Shown here: piece after piece, positions 34,070 through 44,014 of the stretch
Position numbering within the stretch: position 1 is the stretch's first letter
Layout: each line of letters begins with the position of its first letter
Assembly (NCBI RefSeq): GCF_904849725.1
Contig: NC_058520.1
Coordinates: 539,080,083-539,144,082, forward strand
DNA: 64,000 nt
Direction of reading: 5' to 3'
Source of the DNA: Hordeum vulgare subsp. vulgare
Taxonomy: Eukaryota > Streptophyta > Magnoliopsida > Poales > Poaceae
Program-made: the position numbers and the translations under genes
The notes under the pieces: model-generated
Seen by the model: the letters and a program-made list of their open reading frames with translations, nothing else
Told to the model about the DNA's origin: nothing
Database searches by the model: none

Positions 34070-34575
34070 GTCGGACATCCGGCAGTTCACGGATGTCCGA
34101 GCGTCCACAAGGGGTCGGACGTCCGAGGGCTGTAAATATATCTGGAACCACTGTGGAGTTGAACAGGGACCGGACGTCCGAAGAAGGCCGGAAGTCCGAG
34201 TTATTCGACTCAAACTTCTCTGGTGCAAGATTCTGGATTTCCGAAAGGGGACGGACGTCCGGCCCTCGGACATCCGGAGGAGCCGGAAGTCCGAGTTATA
34301 TGGCTCAAGTTTCTCTGGTGCAAAGCTCCGGATTTCCGAAGCTGGTCGGACGTCCGGCCCTCGGACGTCCGGAGGGAGCCGAAAGTCCGAGTTATATGGC
34401 TCAAGTTTCTCTCGTGCATAGTTCCAAATTTCTGAAGCTGCTTGGACGTCCGGGCCTCGGACGTCCGGAGGGAGCCGGAAGTCCGAGTTATATGGATCAA
34501 GTTTCTCTGGTGCATAGTTCCGGATTTCCGAAGCTAGTCGGACGTCCGGAGGGAGCCGGAAGTCTGAGTTATTGG
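34070..34575 (-). repeat. U3 tandem repeats with GGACGTCCG palindromes
   Basis: About four ~96-base units each carry a CCGGAAGTCCGAGTTATATGG-like stretch and one or two copies of the self-complementary core GGACGTCCG (about eight in all). They lie 50-560 bases upstream of the minus-strand TATA box, where retrotransposon enhancers are usually found. The same array is in the solo LTR (46630-47140) and the right LTR (57985-58510). Confidence 0.8.
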
Positions 34576-35539
34576 TCATGTTTTCTGATAACAGCAGAGC
34601 AGTGGAGATGCGGTATGAGCACAACAGTGGATATCTAGTTTGAGCAAGTTCATCACAAAACCTGTGATCCCCTCTTAATAGTGCGGGATCCCTAAAGACT
34701 CAAGAATTATAAAAGGGGTACCGATGATCCATACTTGAGTATATACTTTTATTCGCTGATCATCACCCTGCACCACTAACGTCAAAGGAACTGATACCTT
34801 TGAGTTAGCCCTTTCACTTGAGCTTGATGTTGTTGTTCCTTCTTGGCTCAAGTTGAAAGCAGGACATGATGAAGTCTTCAAGCAGCTCTCCCATACACAA
34901 TGTGGAAAGCCTAGCTTATGTATTCATCTTCATTTGTCCACCATGTGAACATCCACAAGAATCAAGCATGTAGTGCTCAGGAATGCTTATCTTGATCTTG
35001 TCCTTGTTAGCACATGAGCTTGTCCTTATCAACACATGATCATTAACAATAGTTTCAATGATATATTCGTGCTGATCCACTTGAACTTGCACACCACAAT
35101 CTTGATGACGATCACCACTTGACGTCATCCTTCATGGGTTGTATGAGATCTTCCTTTTGACGCAAGCCCATGGAAGCACACCTAACCCCCACATAGGACT
35201 CTCACAAAGACCATGGGTTAGTACACAAACACGTAATGGACAATGCTTACCATACCATGGGATCACTTGATCCCTCTCGGTACATCTTATATGCTTTGTG
35301 TGTTGATCATCTTGATTTACTCTTTGTCTGAGATCTTGATCAACCTAGTGTTTCTATGACCATTCTTTGGATAATACCTTGAATACCATCTTGGTCATCA
35401 TATAAACTCCTTGAACCCAACAGATGGACTTCAAGAAGTGCCTATGGACAAATCCTATAAATATAACTTAAGGCAACCATTAGTCCATAGGAATTGTCAT
35501 CAATTACCAAAACCACATATGGAGATATATGCTCTAACA

Positions 35540-35555
35540 ATCTCCCCCATTTTGG
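35540..35555 (-). other. polypurine tract of the outer element
   Basis: On the minus strand CCAAAATGGGGGAGAT abuts the LTR start TGTTAGAGC. Similar GGGGGAG tracts recur at 35711, 36103, 53736 and 54334. Confidence 0.8.
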
Positions 35556-36260
35556 TAATTGAAGACAACCACTTCAAGAGAGTTTATATAAGGAAATAAG
35601 CATAACCAAGCGCACACATATAAGGTAATAATGCATGTGTGCAAGATTTAAATGCTTACGCAATAAAAGCAAAACCATCTAAACATATCCAAAGTAAACT
35701 CTCTAAACTTCTCCCCCATTGGCATTGATTGCCAAAATGGACGAAAAGTTTAGAAAGCCAATATAGTAGGTGGTCCTCCACAAAGTGTGTACTTATCAGC
35801 AAATGAGTGCAGAGAAATACACAAATACAATGATAAGTAGTTGGAGGGAAACAAACTATATTGAGGACCCAAAGATTGCAAATAAAAGGATCGTATGCCA
35901 CAAAGACATACAAAAATAGAGGCAATCAATCAAAAGATTGCAGATGGAACAAACAATCATATGGTCCTTCGAACCACATGACTAAAAGATATTATCATAA
36001 AGGCAACAGAGTGTTTTATCAAAAACTAGAGAAGCTCCCCATGATTTGTGCACTAATACGAGATTTTTGTATTTGATACAGGTGCACAAAATAGGATCGT
36101 TGCTCCCCCTAAATTAAAAAAAACACAACGAGTGTAAGAAAATAGATGAGACAATAAGCATATCAATTGCACAAAACAAATGGTTGAGCAACATGTAAAA
36201 GAAGCAACTTAAGAATAGGCTCAACCAAAGTAATGTGTGTGAGTCATGGCAAAACACTTG
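35556..36260 (-). other. internal 3' region of the outer element
   Basis: AT-rich, no coding capacity, with two extra polypurine-like tracts (reverse of CTTCTCCCCCATT near 35709 and TGCTCCCCCT near 36101). It is continuous with 52247 once the Angela-type insertion is removed. Confidence 0.6.
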
Positions 36261-36265
36261 AGAAG

Positions 36266-36340
36266 TGTTGGAATTATGCCCTAGAGGCAATAATAAATAT
36301 AGTTATTATTACAATTCATGTATCAAGAATTATGCCCTAG
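36266..36340 (+). repeat. first LTR of the tandem, truncated to ~75 bases
   Basis: The first ~65 bases match the other LTRs. Then ATTATGCCCTAG, a second copy of sequence near the LTR start, is joined to internal sequence GATGTAGCTTTAG, which matches copy 2 at 43341. About 1.75 kb of LTR and ~580 bases of leader, including the primer-binding site, are missing. Confidence 0.85.
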
Positions 36341-37015
36341 GATGTAGCTTTAGTAGTAATAGCATGAGTAGCATGACAACCCCGATGGCGACACGTTGAT
36401 GGAGATCATGGTGTGGCGCCGGTGACAAGAAGATCGTGCCGGTGCTTTGGTGATGGAGATCAAGGAGCACATGATGATGGCCATATCATGTCACTTATGA
36501 ATTGCATGTGATGTTAATCCTTTTATGCACCTTATTTTGCTTAGAACGATGGTAGCATTATGAGGTGATCTCTCACTAAAATTTCAAGATGAAATTGTGT
36601 TCTCCCCGACTGTGCACCGTTGCTACAGTTCGTGGTTTCGAGACACCACGTGATGATCGGGTGTGATAGACTCAACGTTCACATACAACGGGTGCAAAAC
36701 AGTTGCACACGCGGAACACTCGGGTTAAGCTTGACGAGCCTAGCATGTGCAGACATGGCCTCGGAACACATGAGACCGAAAGGTCGATCATGAATCATAT
36801 AGTTGATATGATTAGCATAGGGATGCTTACCACTGAAACTATACTCAACTCACGTGATGATCGGACTTGAGCTAGTGTAAGTGGGTCATGAACCACTCAA
36901 ATGACTAGAGAGATGTATTTTTGAGTGGGAGTTTAGCAAATAATTTGATTAAGTTAAACTCTAATTATCTTGAACATAGTCTAAGTCCACTTTGAATATA
37001 TTTGTGTTGTAGATC

Positions 37016-40000
37016 ATGGCTCACGCGACAGTCACCCTGAATTTTAATACGTTCCTAGAGAAAGCTAAGTTGAAAGATGATGGAAGCAACTTTGTAGACT
37101 GGGCCCGTAATCTTAAGTTGATCCTACAAGCTGGGAAGAAGGATTATGTCCTTAATGCTGCGCTAGGAGATGAACCACCCGCTACGGCTGACCAATATGT
37201 TAAGAACGCTTGGTTAACACGTAAGGAGGACTACTCAGTAGTTCAATGTGCAATCTTGTATGGCTTAGAGCTGGGACTTCAACGTCGCTTTGAGCGTCAT
37301 GGAGCATATGAGATGTTCCAGGAGTTGAAGTTTATCTTTCGGAAGAACGCCCTGATCGAGAGGTATGAGACCTCCAATAAATTCTATGCTTGCAAGATGG
37401 AGGAGGATTCGTCTGTCAGTGAACATGTGCTCAAAATGTCTGGGTACTCAAACCGTCTAGCTGAGCTGGGGATTGAACTCCCTCAAGAGGCTATCACTGA
37501 CAGAATTCTTCAATCACTGCCGCCAAGCTATAAGGGCTTTGTGTTGAACTACAACATGCAAGGGATGAACAAGTCACCCGGCGAGTTGTTTGCGATGCTG
37601 AAAGTCGCAGAGTCTGAACTCCGTAAAGAGCATCAAGTGTTGATGGTGAATAAGACCACTAGTTTCAAGAGAAACGGCAAAGGGAAGAAGGGTAATTCAA
37701 AGAAGAGCGGCAAGCCTGTTGCCAATCCGACGAAGAAACCCAAAGCTGGACCTAAGCCTGAAATAGAGTGCTACTATTGCAAGGGTATGGGTCACTGGAA
37801 GCGCAACTGCCCCAAGTATCTGGCTGATAAGAAGGCGGCCAAAGAAAAATCAGGTATATTTGATATACATGTTATTGATGTGTACTTAACCGGCTCTCGT
37901 AGTAGTTCCTGGGTATTCGATACCGGGTATGTTGCTCATATTTGCAACTCGAAACACGAACTGCGGAATAGGCGAAGGCTGGCGAAAGATGAAGTGACGA
38001 TGCGCGTAGGAAATGGTTCCAAGGTTGATGCAATCGCCGTCGGCACAGTTTCACTTCAGTTACCATCAGGATTAGTTATGAACTTGAATAATTGTTATTT
38101 AGTGCGTGTGTTGAGCATGAACATTATATCTGGATCTTGTTTATTGCGAGACGGTTACTCTTTTAAGTCAGAGAATAATGGTTGTTCTATTTCTATGAGT
38201 AACATCTTTTATGGTCATGCACCCAATGTGAGAGGATTGTTCATATTGAATCTTGATAGTGATAATACACATATACATAACATTGATACCAAAAGAGTTA
38301 GAGTTAACAATGATAGCGCCATGTTTTTGTGGCACTACCGCTTAGGTCATATTGGTGTAAAGCGCATGAAGAAACTCCATACCGATGGACTTTTGGAGTC
38401 AGTTGACTTTGATTCACTTGACACGTGCGAACCATGCCTCATGGGCAAGATGACTAAAACTCCGTTCTCCGGAACAATGGAGCGTGCCAATGACTTGTTG
38501 GAAATCATACATACCGATGTGTGCGGTCTGATGAGCGTGGAGGCACGCGGCGGATATCGTTATTTTCTCACCTTCACTGACGATTTGAGTAGATTTGGTT
38601 ATGTCTACTTAATGAAGCACAAGTCTGAAACATTTGAAAAGTTCAAGCAATTTCAGAGTGAAGTTGAAAATCATCGTAACAAGAAGATCAAGTTCCTACG
38701 GTCTGATCGTGGGGGTGAATATCTGAGTTTCGAGTTTGGTGCTCACTTAAGACAATGTGGAATTGTTTCACAGTTGACACCGCCCGGAACACCACAGCGT
38801 AATGGTGTGTCCGAACGTCGTAATCGTACTCTATTAGAGATGGTGCGATCTATGATGTCTCTTACCGATTTGCCGTTATCGTTTTGGGGTTATGCATTAG
38901 ATGCAGCTGCATTCACTTTAAATAGGGAACCATCAAAATCCGTTGAGACGACACCATACGAACTGTGGTATGGCAAAAGGCCAAAGTTGTCGTTTCTTAA
39001 AGTTTGGGGATGTGATGCTTATGTCAAAAAACTTCTGCCTGAAAAGCTGGAACCCAAAAAGGAAAAGTGCATCTTCATAGGTTACCCAAAAGAGACAGTT
39101 GGGTACACATTATATCTCAAATCCAAGGGCAAAGTGTTTGTTGCTAAAAACGGAGCTTTTCTCAAGAAGGAGTTTCTCTCGAGAGAATTGAGTGGGAGGA
39201 AGATAGAACTTGATGAGGTTGTCGAACCTCTCATCCCTCTGGATGGTGGTGCAGGGCAAGGGGAAACCCCTGTCGTTGCGACGCCGGTTGAGGAGGAAGT
39301 TAATGACGATGATCATGAAACTCCGGTTCAAGTTCCTATCGAACCGCGCAGGTCGACGAGACCACGTGCTGCTCCAGAGTGGTACCGTAATCCCGTTTTG
39401 TCAATCATGTTGTTAGACAACAATGAACCTGCAAATTATGAAGAAGCAATGTTGGGCCCAGATTCCAACAAATGGCTGGAGGCCATGAAGTCCGAGATAG
39501 GATCCATGTATGAAAACAAGGTGTGGACTTTGGAAGTACTACCTGAGGGCCGCAAGGCTATTCAGAACAAATGGATCTTTAAGAAGAAGACGGACGCTGA
39601 CGGCAATGTGGCCGTTTATAAAGCTCGACTTGTGGCAAAGGGTTTTTCACAAGTTCAAGGAGTTGACTACGATGAGACATTCTCACCCGTAGCGATGCTT
39701 AAGTCCGTCAGAATCATGTTAGCAATAGCTGCATTTTTCGATTATGAAATCTGGCACATGGATGTCAAAACGGCGTTCCTTAACGGTTTCCTTAAGGAAG
39801 AGTTGTATATGATGCAACCCGAAGGTTTTGTCGATCTTAAAAATGCTAACAAGGTATGCAAGCTCCAGCGATCAATTTATGGACTGGTGCAAGCATCTCG
39901 AAGTTGGAATAAACGCTTTGATGAGGTGATCAAAGCATTTGGGTTTATACAAGTGGTTGGAGAATCTTGTATTTACAAGAAAGTGAGTGGGAGCTCTGTG

Positions 40001-40633
40001 GCGTTTCTAATATTATATGTGGATGACATATTACTGATTGGAAACAACATAGAATTTTTGGAGAGCATAAAGGATTACTTGAATAAAAGTTTCTCTATGA
40101 AGGACCTAGGAGAAGCTGCTTACATTCTAGGCATTAAGATCTACAGGGATAGATCGAAACGCCTCATAGGACTTTCACAAAGCAGATACCTTGATAAAGT
40201 TTTGAAGAGGTTCAAAATGGATCAGTCCAAGAAAGGGTTCTTGCCAGTTTTACAAGGTACGAGATTGAGTAAGACTCAGTGCCCAGCAACTGATAAAGAT
40301 AGAGAGCATATGAGCACCGTCCCCTATGCTTCAGCCATAGGATCTATCATGTATGCAATGCTGTGCACTAGACCGGATGTTAACCTGGCCATAAGTATGG
40401 CAGGCAGGTTCCAGAGTAATCCAGGAGTGGATCACTCGACGGCGGTCAAGAATATCCTGAAGTACCTGAAAAGGACTAAGGAGATGTTTCTCGTGTATGG
40501 AGGTGACGAAGAGCTCGCCGTAAAGGGTTACGTCGATGCAAGCTTTGACACATATCCGGACGACTCTAAGTCGCAGACCGGATACGTATTTATTCTTAAT
40601 GGGGGTGCGGTAAGCTGGTGCCAAGCGCACTGA
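37016..40633 (+). CDS. Copia polyprotein, copy 1 (gag-protease-integrase-RT, RNase H cut)
   Basis: One open frame of 1205 codons. Residues ~1-250 are gag with a CYYCKGMGHWKRNC zinc knuckle (~255). The protease has WVFDTG (~302) but Y where copy 2 has S just after it. Integrase has the H-x4-H...C-x2-C finger (HYRLGHIG...CEPC) and catalytic D, D (HTDVCG, RSDRGGEY) and E in that last motif. Reverse transcriptase has WHMDVKTAFLNG and YVDD (~1005). RNase H begins (YVDASFD) but the frame ends SWCQAH, because a deletion removed the segment with the TEAEY glutamate and shifted the frame. In intact elements the polyprotein makes and integrates cDNA; this one lacks full RNase H. Confidence 0.92.
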   Translation: MAHATVTLNFNTFLEKAKLKDDGSNFVDWARNLKLILQAGKKDYVLNAALGDEPPATADQYVKNAWLTRKEDYSVVQCAILYGLELGLQRRFERHGAYEMFQELKFIFRKNALIERYETSNKFYACKMEEDSSVSEHVLKMSGYSNRLAELGIELPQEAITDRILQSLPPSYKGFVLNYNMQGMNKSPGELFAMLKVAESELRKEHQVLMVNKTTSFKRNGKGKKGNSKKSGKPVANPTKKPKAGPKPEIECYYCKGMGHWKRNCPKYLADKKAAKEKSGIFDIHVIDVYLTGSRSSSWVFDTGYVAHICNSKHELRNRRRLAKDEVTMRVGNGSKVDAIAVGTVSLQLPSGLVMNLNNCYLVRVLSMNIISGSCLLRDGYSFKSENNGCSISMSNIFYGHAPNVRGLFILNLDSDNTHIHNIDTKRVRVNNDSAMFLWHYRLGHIGVKRMKKLHTDGLLESVDFDSLDTCEPCLMGKMTKTPFSGTMERANDLLEIIHTDVCGLMSVEARGGYRYFLTFTDDLSRFGYVYLMKHKSETFEKFKQFQSEVENHRNKKIKFLRSDRGGEYLSFEFGAHLRQCGIVSQLTPPGTPQRNGVSERRNRTLLEMVRSMMSLTDLPLSFWGYALDAAAFTLNREPSKSVETTPYELWYGKRPKLSFLKVWGCDAYVKKLLPEKLEPKKEKCIFIGYPKETVGYTLYLKSKGKVFVAKNGAFLKKEFLSRELSGRKIELDEVVEPLIPLDGGAGQGETPVVATPVEEEVNDDDHETPVQVPIEPRRSTRPRAAPEWYRNPVLSIMLLDNNEPANYEEAMLGPDSNKWLEAMKSEIGSMYENKVWTLEVLPEGRKAIQNKWIFKKKTDADGNVAVYKARLVAKGFSQVQGVDYDETFSPVAMLKSVRIMLAIAAFFDYEIWHMDVKTAFLNGFLKEELYMMQPEGFVDLKNANKVCKLQRSIYGLVQASRSWNKRFDEVIKAFGFIQVVGESCIYKKVSGSSVAFLILYVDDILLIGNNIEFLESIKDYLNKSFSMKDLGEAAYILGIKIYRDRSKRLIGLSQSRYLDKVLKRFKMDQSKKGFLPVLQGTRLSKTQCPATDKDREHMSTVPYASAIGSIMYAMLCTRPDVNLAISMAGRFQSNPGVDHSTAVKNILKYLKRTKEMFLVYGGDEELAVKGYVDASFDTYPDDSKSQTGYVFILNGGAVSWCQAH

Positions 40634-40881
40634 ATCCAATAACCTTGTTGTGTGACAACACGGGTGCCATTGCCTTAGCAAAGGAACCACGGTTTCATAA
40701 GAAGACCAGACACATCAAACGACGCTTCAACCTCATCCACTAGTACATCGAAGGGGAGGACGTAAATATATGCAAAGTGCACACGGATCTGAATGTAGCA
40801 GACCCGCTGACTAAACCTCTTCCACGGGCAAAGCATGATCAACACCAGAACTATATGGGTGTTAGATTTGTTACAATGTAA
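40621..40881 (+). pseudogene. RNase H tail of copy 1, out of frame and with a stop
   Basis: After the deletion junction the frame for SALNPITL, CDNTGAIALAKEP and HTDLNVADPLTKPLP continues, but a TAG at 40741-40743 replaces the CDY of copy 2. It ends GVRFVTM near 40880. Confidence 0.8.
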
Positions 40882-40933
40882 TTCGCATTGTGATGTGAGG
40901 GCTAGATTATTGACTCTAGTGCAAGTGGGAGAC

Positions 40934-42761
40934 TGTTGGAATTATGCTCTAGAGGCAATAATAAATATAGTTATTATTATAATTCTTGTATCAAGATAAT
41001 CGTTTATTATCCATGCTATAATTGTATTGAATGAAGACTTATATACATGTGTGGATACATAGACAAAACACTGTCCCTAGCAAGCCTCTAGTCGGCTGGC
41101 CAGTTGATCAAAGATAGTCAGGGTCTTGTGACTATGTACAAGGTGTTGTTGCTTGATAACTGGATCACGTCATTAGGAGAATCACGTGATGGACTAGACC
41201 CAAACTAATAGACGTAGCATGTAGATCGTGTCATTTTGTTGCTACTGTTTTCTGCGTGTCAAGTATTTGTTCCTATGACCATGAGATCATATAACTCACC
41301 GACACCGGCGGAATGCTTTATGTGTATCAAACGTCGCAACGTAACTGGGTGACTATAAAGATGCTCTACAGGTATCTCCGAAGGTGTTTGTTGAGTTAGT
41401 ATGGATCGAGACTGGGATTTGTCACTCCGTATGACGGAGGGGTATCTTGGGGCCCACTCGGTAATACATCACACACAAGCCTTGCAAGCAATGTAACTTA
41501 GTGTAAGTTGCGGGATCTTGTATTTCGGAACGAGTAAAGAGACTTGCCGGTAAACGAGATTGAAATAGGTATGCAGATACTGACGATCGAATCTCGGGCA
41601 AGTAACATACCGAAGGACAAAGGGAATGACATACGGGATTATATGAATCCCTGGCACTGAGGTTCAAACGATAAGATCTTCGTAGAATATGTGGGATCCA
41701 ATATGGGCATCTAGGTCCCGCTATTGGATATTGATCGAGGAGTCACTCGGGTCATGTCTACATAGTTCTCGAACCCGCAGGGTCTGCACACTTAAGGTTC
41801 GACGTTGTTTTATGCATATTTGAGTTATATGGTTGGTTACCGAATGTTGTTCGGAGTCCCGGATGAGATCACGGATGTCACGAGGGTTTCCGGAATGGTC
41901 CGGAAACGAAGATTGATATATAGGATGACCTCATTTGATTACCGGAAGGTTTTCGGAGTTACCGGGAATGTACCGGGAATGACGAATGGGTTCCGGGTGT
42001 TCACCGGGGGAGGGGGGGCAGCCCACCCCGGGGAAGCCCATAGGCCTTGGGGTGGCGCACCAGCCCTTGGTGGGCTGGTGGGACAGCCCAAGAAGGCCCT
42101 ATGCGCCATAGATAGAAAATCAAAGAGAAAAGAAAAAAAAGGAGGTGGGAAAGAAGAGAAGGACTCCACCTTCCAATCCTAGTTGGACTAGGATTGGAGG
42201 AGGACTCCTCCTCCCTTGGTGGCGCAGCCCTTGGGGCTCCTTGAGCCTCAAGGCAAGCCTCCCCTCCCCTCCTCCTATATATATGGAGCTATTAGGGCTG
42301 ATTTGAGACGACTTTTGCCACGGTAGCCCGACCACATACCTCCACGGTTTTACCTCTAGATCGCGTTTCTGCGGAGCTCGGGCGGAACCCTGCTGAGATT
42401 AGATCACCACCAACCTCCGGGGCGCCGTCACGCTGCCGGAGAACTCATCTACCTCTCTGTCTCTCTTGCTGGATCAAGAAGGCCGAGATCATCGTCGAGT
42501 TGTACGTGTGCTGAACGCGGAGGTGCCATCCGTTCGGCACTAGATCGTGGGACGGATCGCGGGACGGTTCGTGGCACGGTTCGCGGGGCGGATCGAGGGA
42601 CGTGAGGACGTTCCACTACATCAACCGCATTTCTTAACGCTTCTGCTGCGCGATCTACAAGGGTACGTAGATCGGAAATCCCCTCTCATAGATGGACATC
42701 ACCATGATAGGTCTTCGTGCGCGTAGGAAATTTTTTGTTTCCTATGCGACGTTCCCCAACA
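40934..42761 (+). repeat. middle LTR of the tandem, shared by both copies
   Basis: TGTTGGAATTATGCTC...GTTCCCCAACA, 1828 bases. It is preceded by a polypurine tract (CAAGTGGGAGAC) and followed by a primer-binding site-like TGGCATCATGAGC. It therefore has the features of a 3' LTR on the left and a 5' LTR on the right. Confidence 0.92.
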
Positions 42762-42762
42762 G

Positions 42763-42775
42763 TGGCATCATGAGC
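42763..42775 (+). other. primer-binding site of copy 2
   Basis: TGGCATCATGAGC just after the LTR resembles the initiator Met tRNA complement TGGTATCAGAGC with a few differences. Confidence 0.65.
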
Positions 42776-44014
42776 TAGGTTCATGCGTAGATGTCTTCTC
42801 GAGTAGAACACAAAAGTTTTTGTGGGCAGTGATGTGCGTTTTGCTGCCTTCCTTAGTCTTTTCTTGATCCTGCGGTATTGTTGGATCGAAGCGGCTTGGA
42901 CCGACATTACTCGTACGCTTACGAGAGACTGGTTTCATCGCTACGAGTAACTCCGTTGCTCAAAGATGACCGACGAGTGTCGGTTTCTCCAACTTTAGTT
43001 GAATCGGATTTGACCGAGGAGGTCCTTGGATAAGGTTAAATAGCAATTCATATATCTTCGTTGTGGTGTTTGCGTAAGTAAGATGCGATCCTACTAGATA
43101 CCCATGGTCACCACGTAAAACATGCAACAACAAATTAGAGGACGTCTAACTTGTTTTTGCATGGTATGCTTATGATGTGATATGACCAACGATGTGATGT
43201 AATATATTGGATGTATGAGATGATCATGTTATAATAGATAATATCGACTTGCACGTCGATGGTACGGCAACCGGCAGGAGCCATAGGGTTGTCTTTAAAC
43301 TAACGTTTGTGCTTGCAGATGCATTTACTATTTTGCTACGATGTAGCTTTAGTAGTAATAGCATGAGTAGCACGACAACCCCGATGGCGACACGTTGATG
43401 GAGATCATGGTGTGGCACCGGTGACAAGAAGATCGTGCCGGTGCTTTGGTGATGGACATCAAGGAGCACATGATGATGGCCATATCATGTCACTTATGAA
43501 TTGCATGTGATGTTAATCCTTTTATGCACCTTATTTTGCTTAGAACGACGGTAGCATTATGAGGTGATCTCTCACTAAAATTTCAAGACGAAATTGTGTT
43601 CTCCCCAACTTTGCGTCGTTGCTACAGTTCGTCGTTTCGATACATCACGTGATGATCGGGTGTGATAGACTCAACGTTCACATACGACGGGTGCAAAACA
43701 GTTGCACACGCGGAACACTCGGGTTAAGCTTGACGAGCCTAGCATGTGCAGACATGGCCTCGGAACACATGAGACCGAAAGGTCGATCATGAATCATATA
43801 GTTGATATGATTAGCATAGGGATGCTTTCCACTGAAACTATACTCAACTCACGTGATGATCTTACTTGAGCTAGTGTAAGTGGGTCATGGACCACTCAAA
43901 TGACTAGAGAGATGTATTTTTGAGTGGGAGTTTAGCAAATAATTTGATTAAGTTAAACTCTAATTATCTTGAACATAGTCTAAGTCCACTTTGAATATAT
44001 TTGTGTTGTAGATC

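Larger units (their letters stand above)
33066..35539 (-). repeat. 3' LTR of the outer element
   Basis: On the plus strand it reads TGAAAAGACCTCGATGACG...ATATGCTCTAACA (TG...CA). TATTTATAG at 34015-34023 is a TATA box on the minus strand. Upstream of it (higher coordinates, 34070-34575) lie tandem ~96-base units with GGACGTCCG palindromes. Confidence 0.9.

Noticed and set aside
37872..38066. Minus-strand frames inside the Copia polyproteins
   Set aside because: Shadows of the plus-strand polyprotein; no independent evidence.
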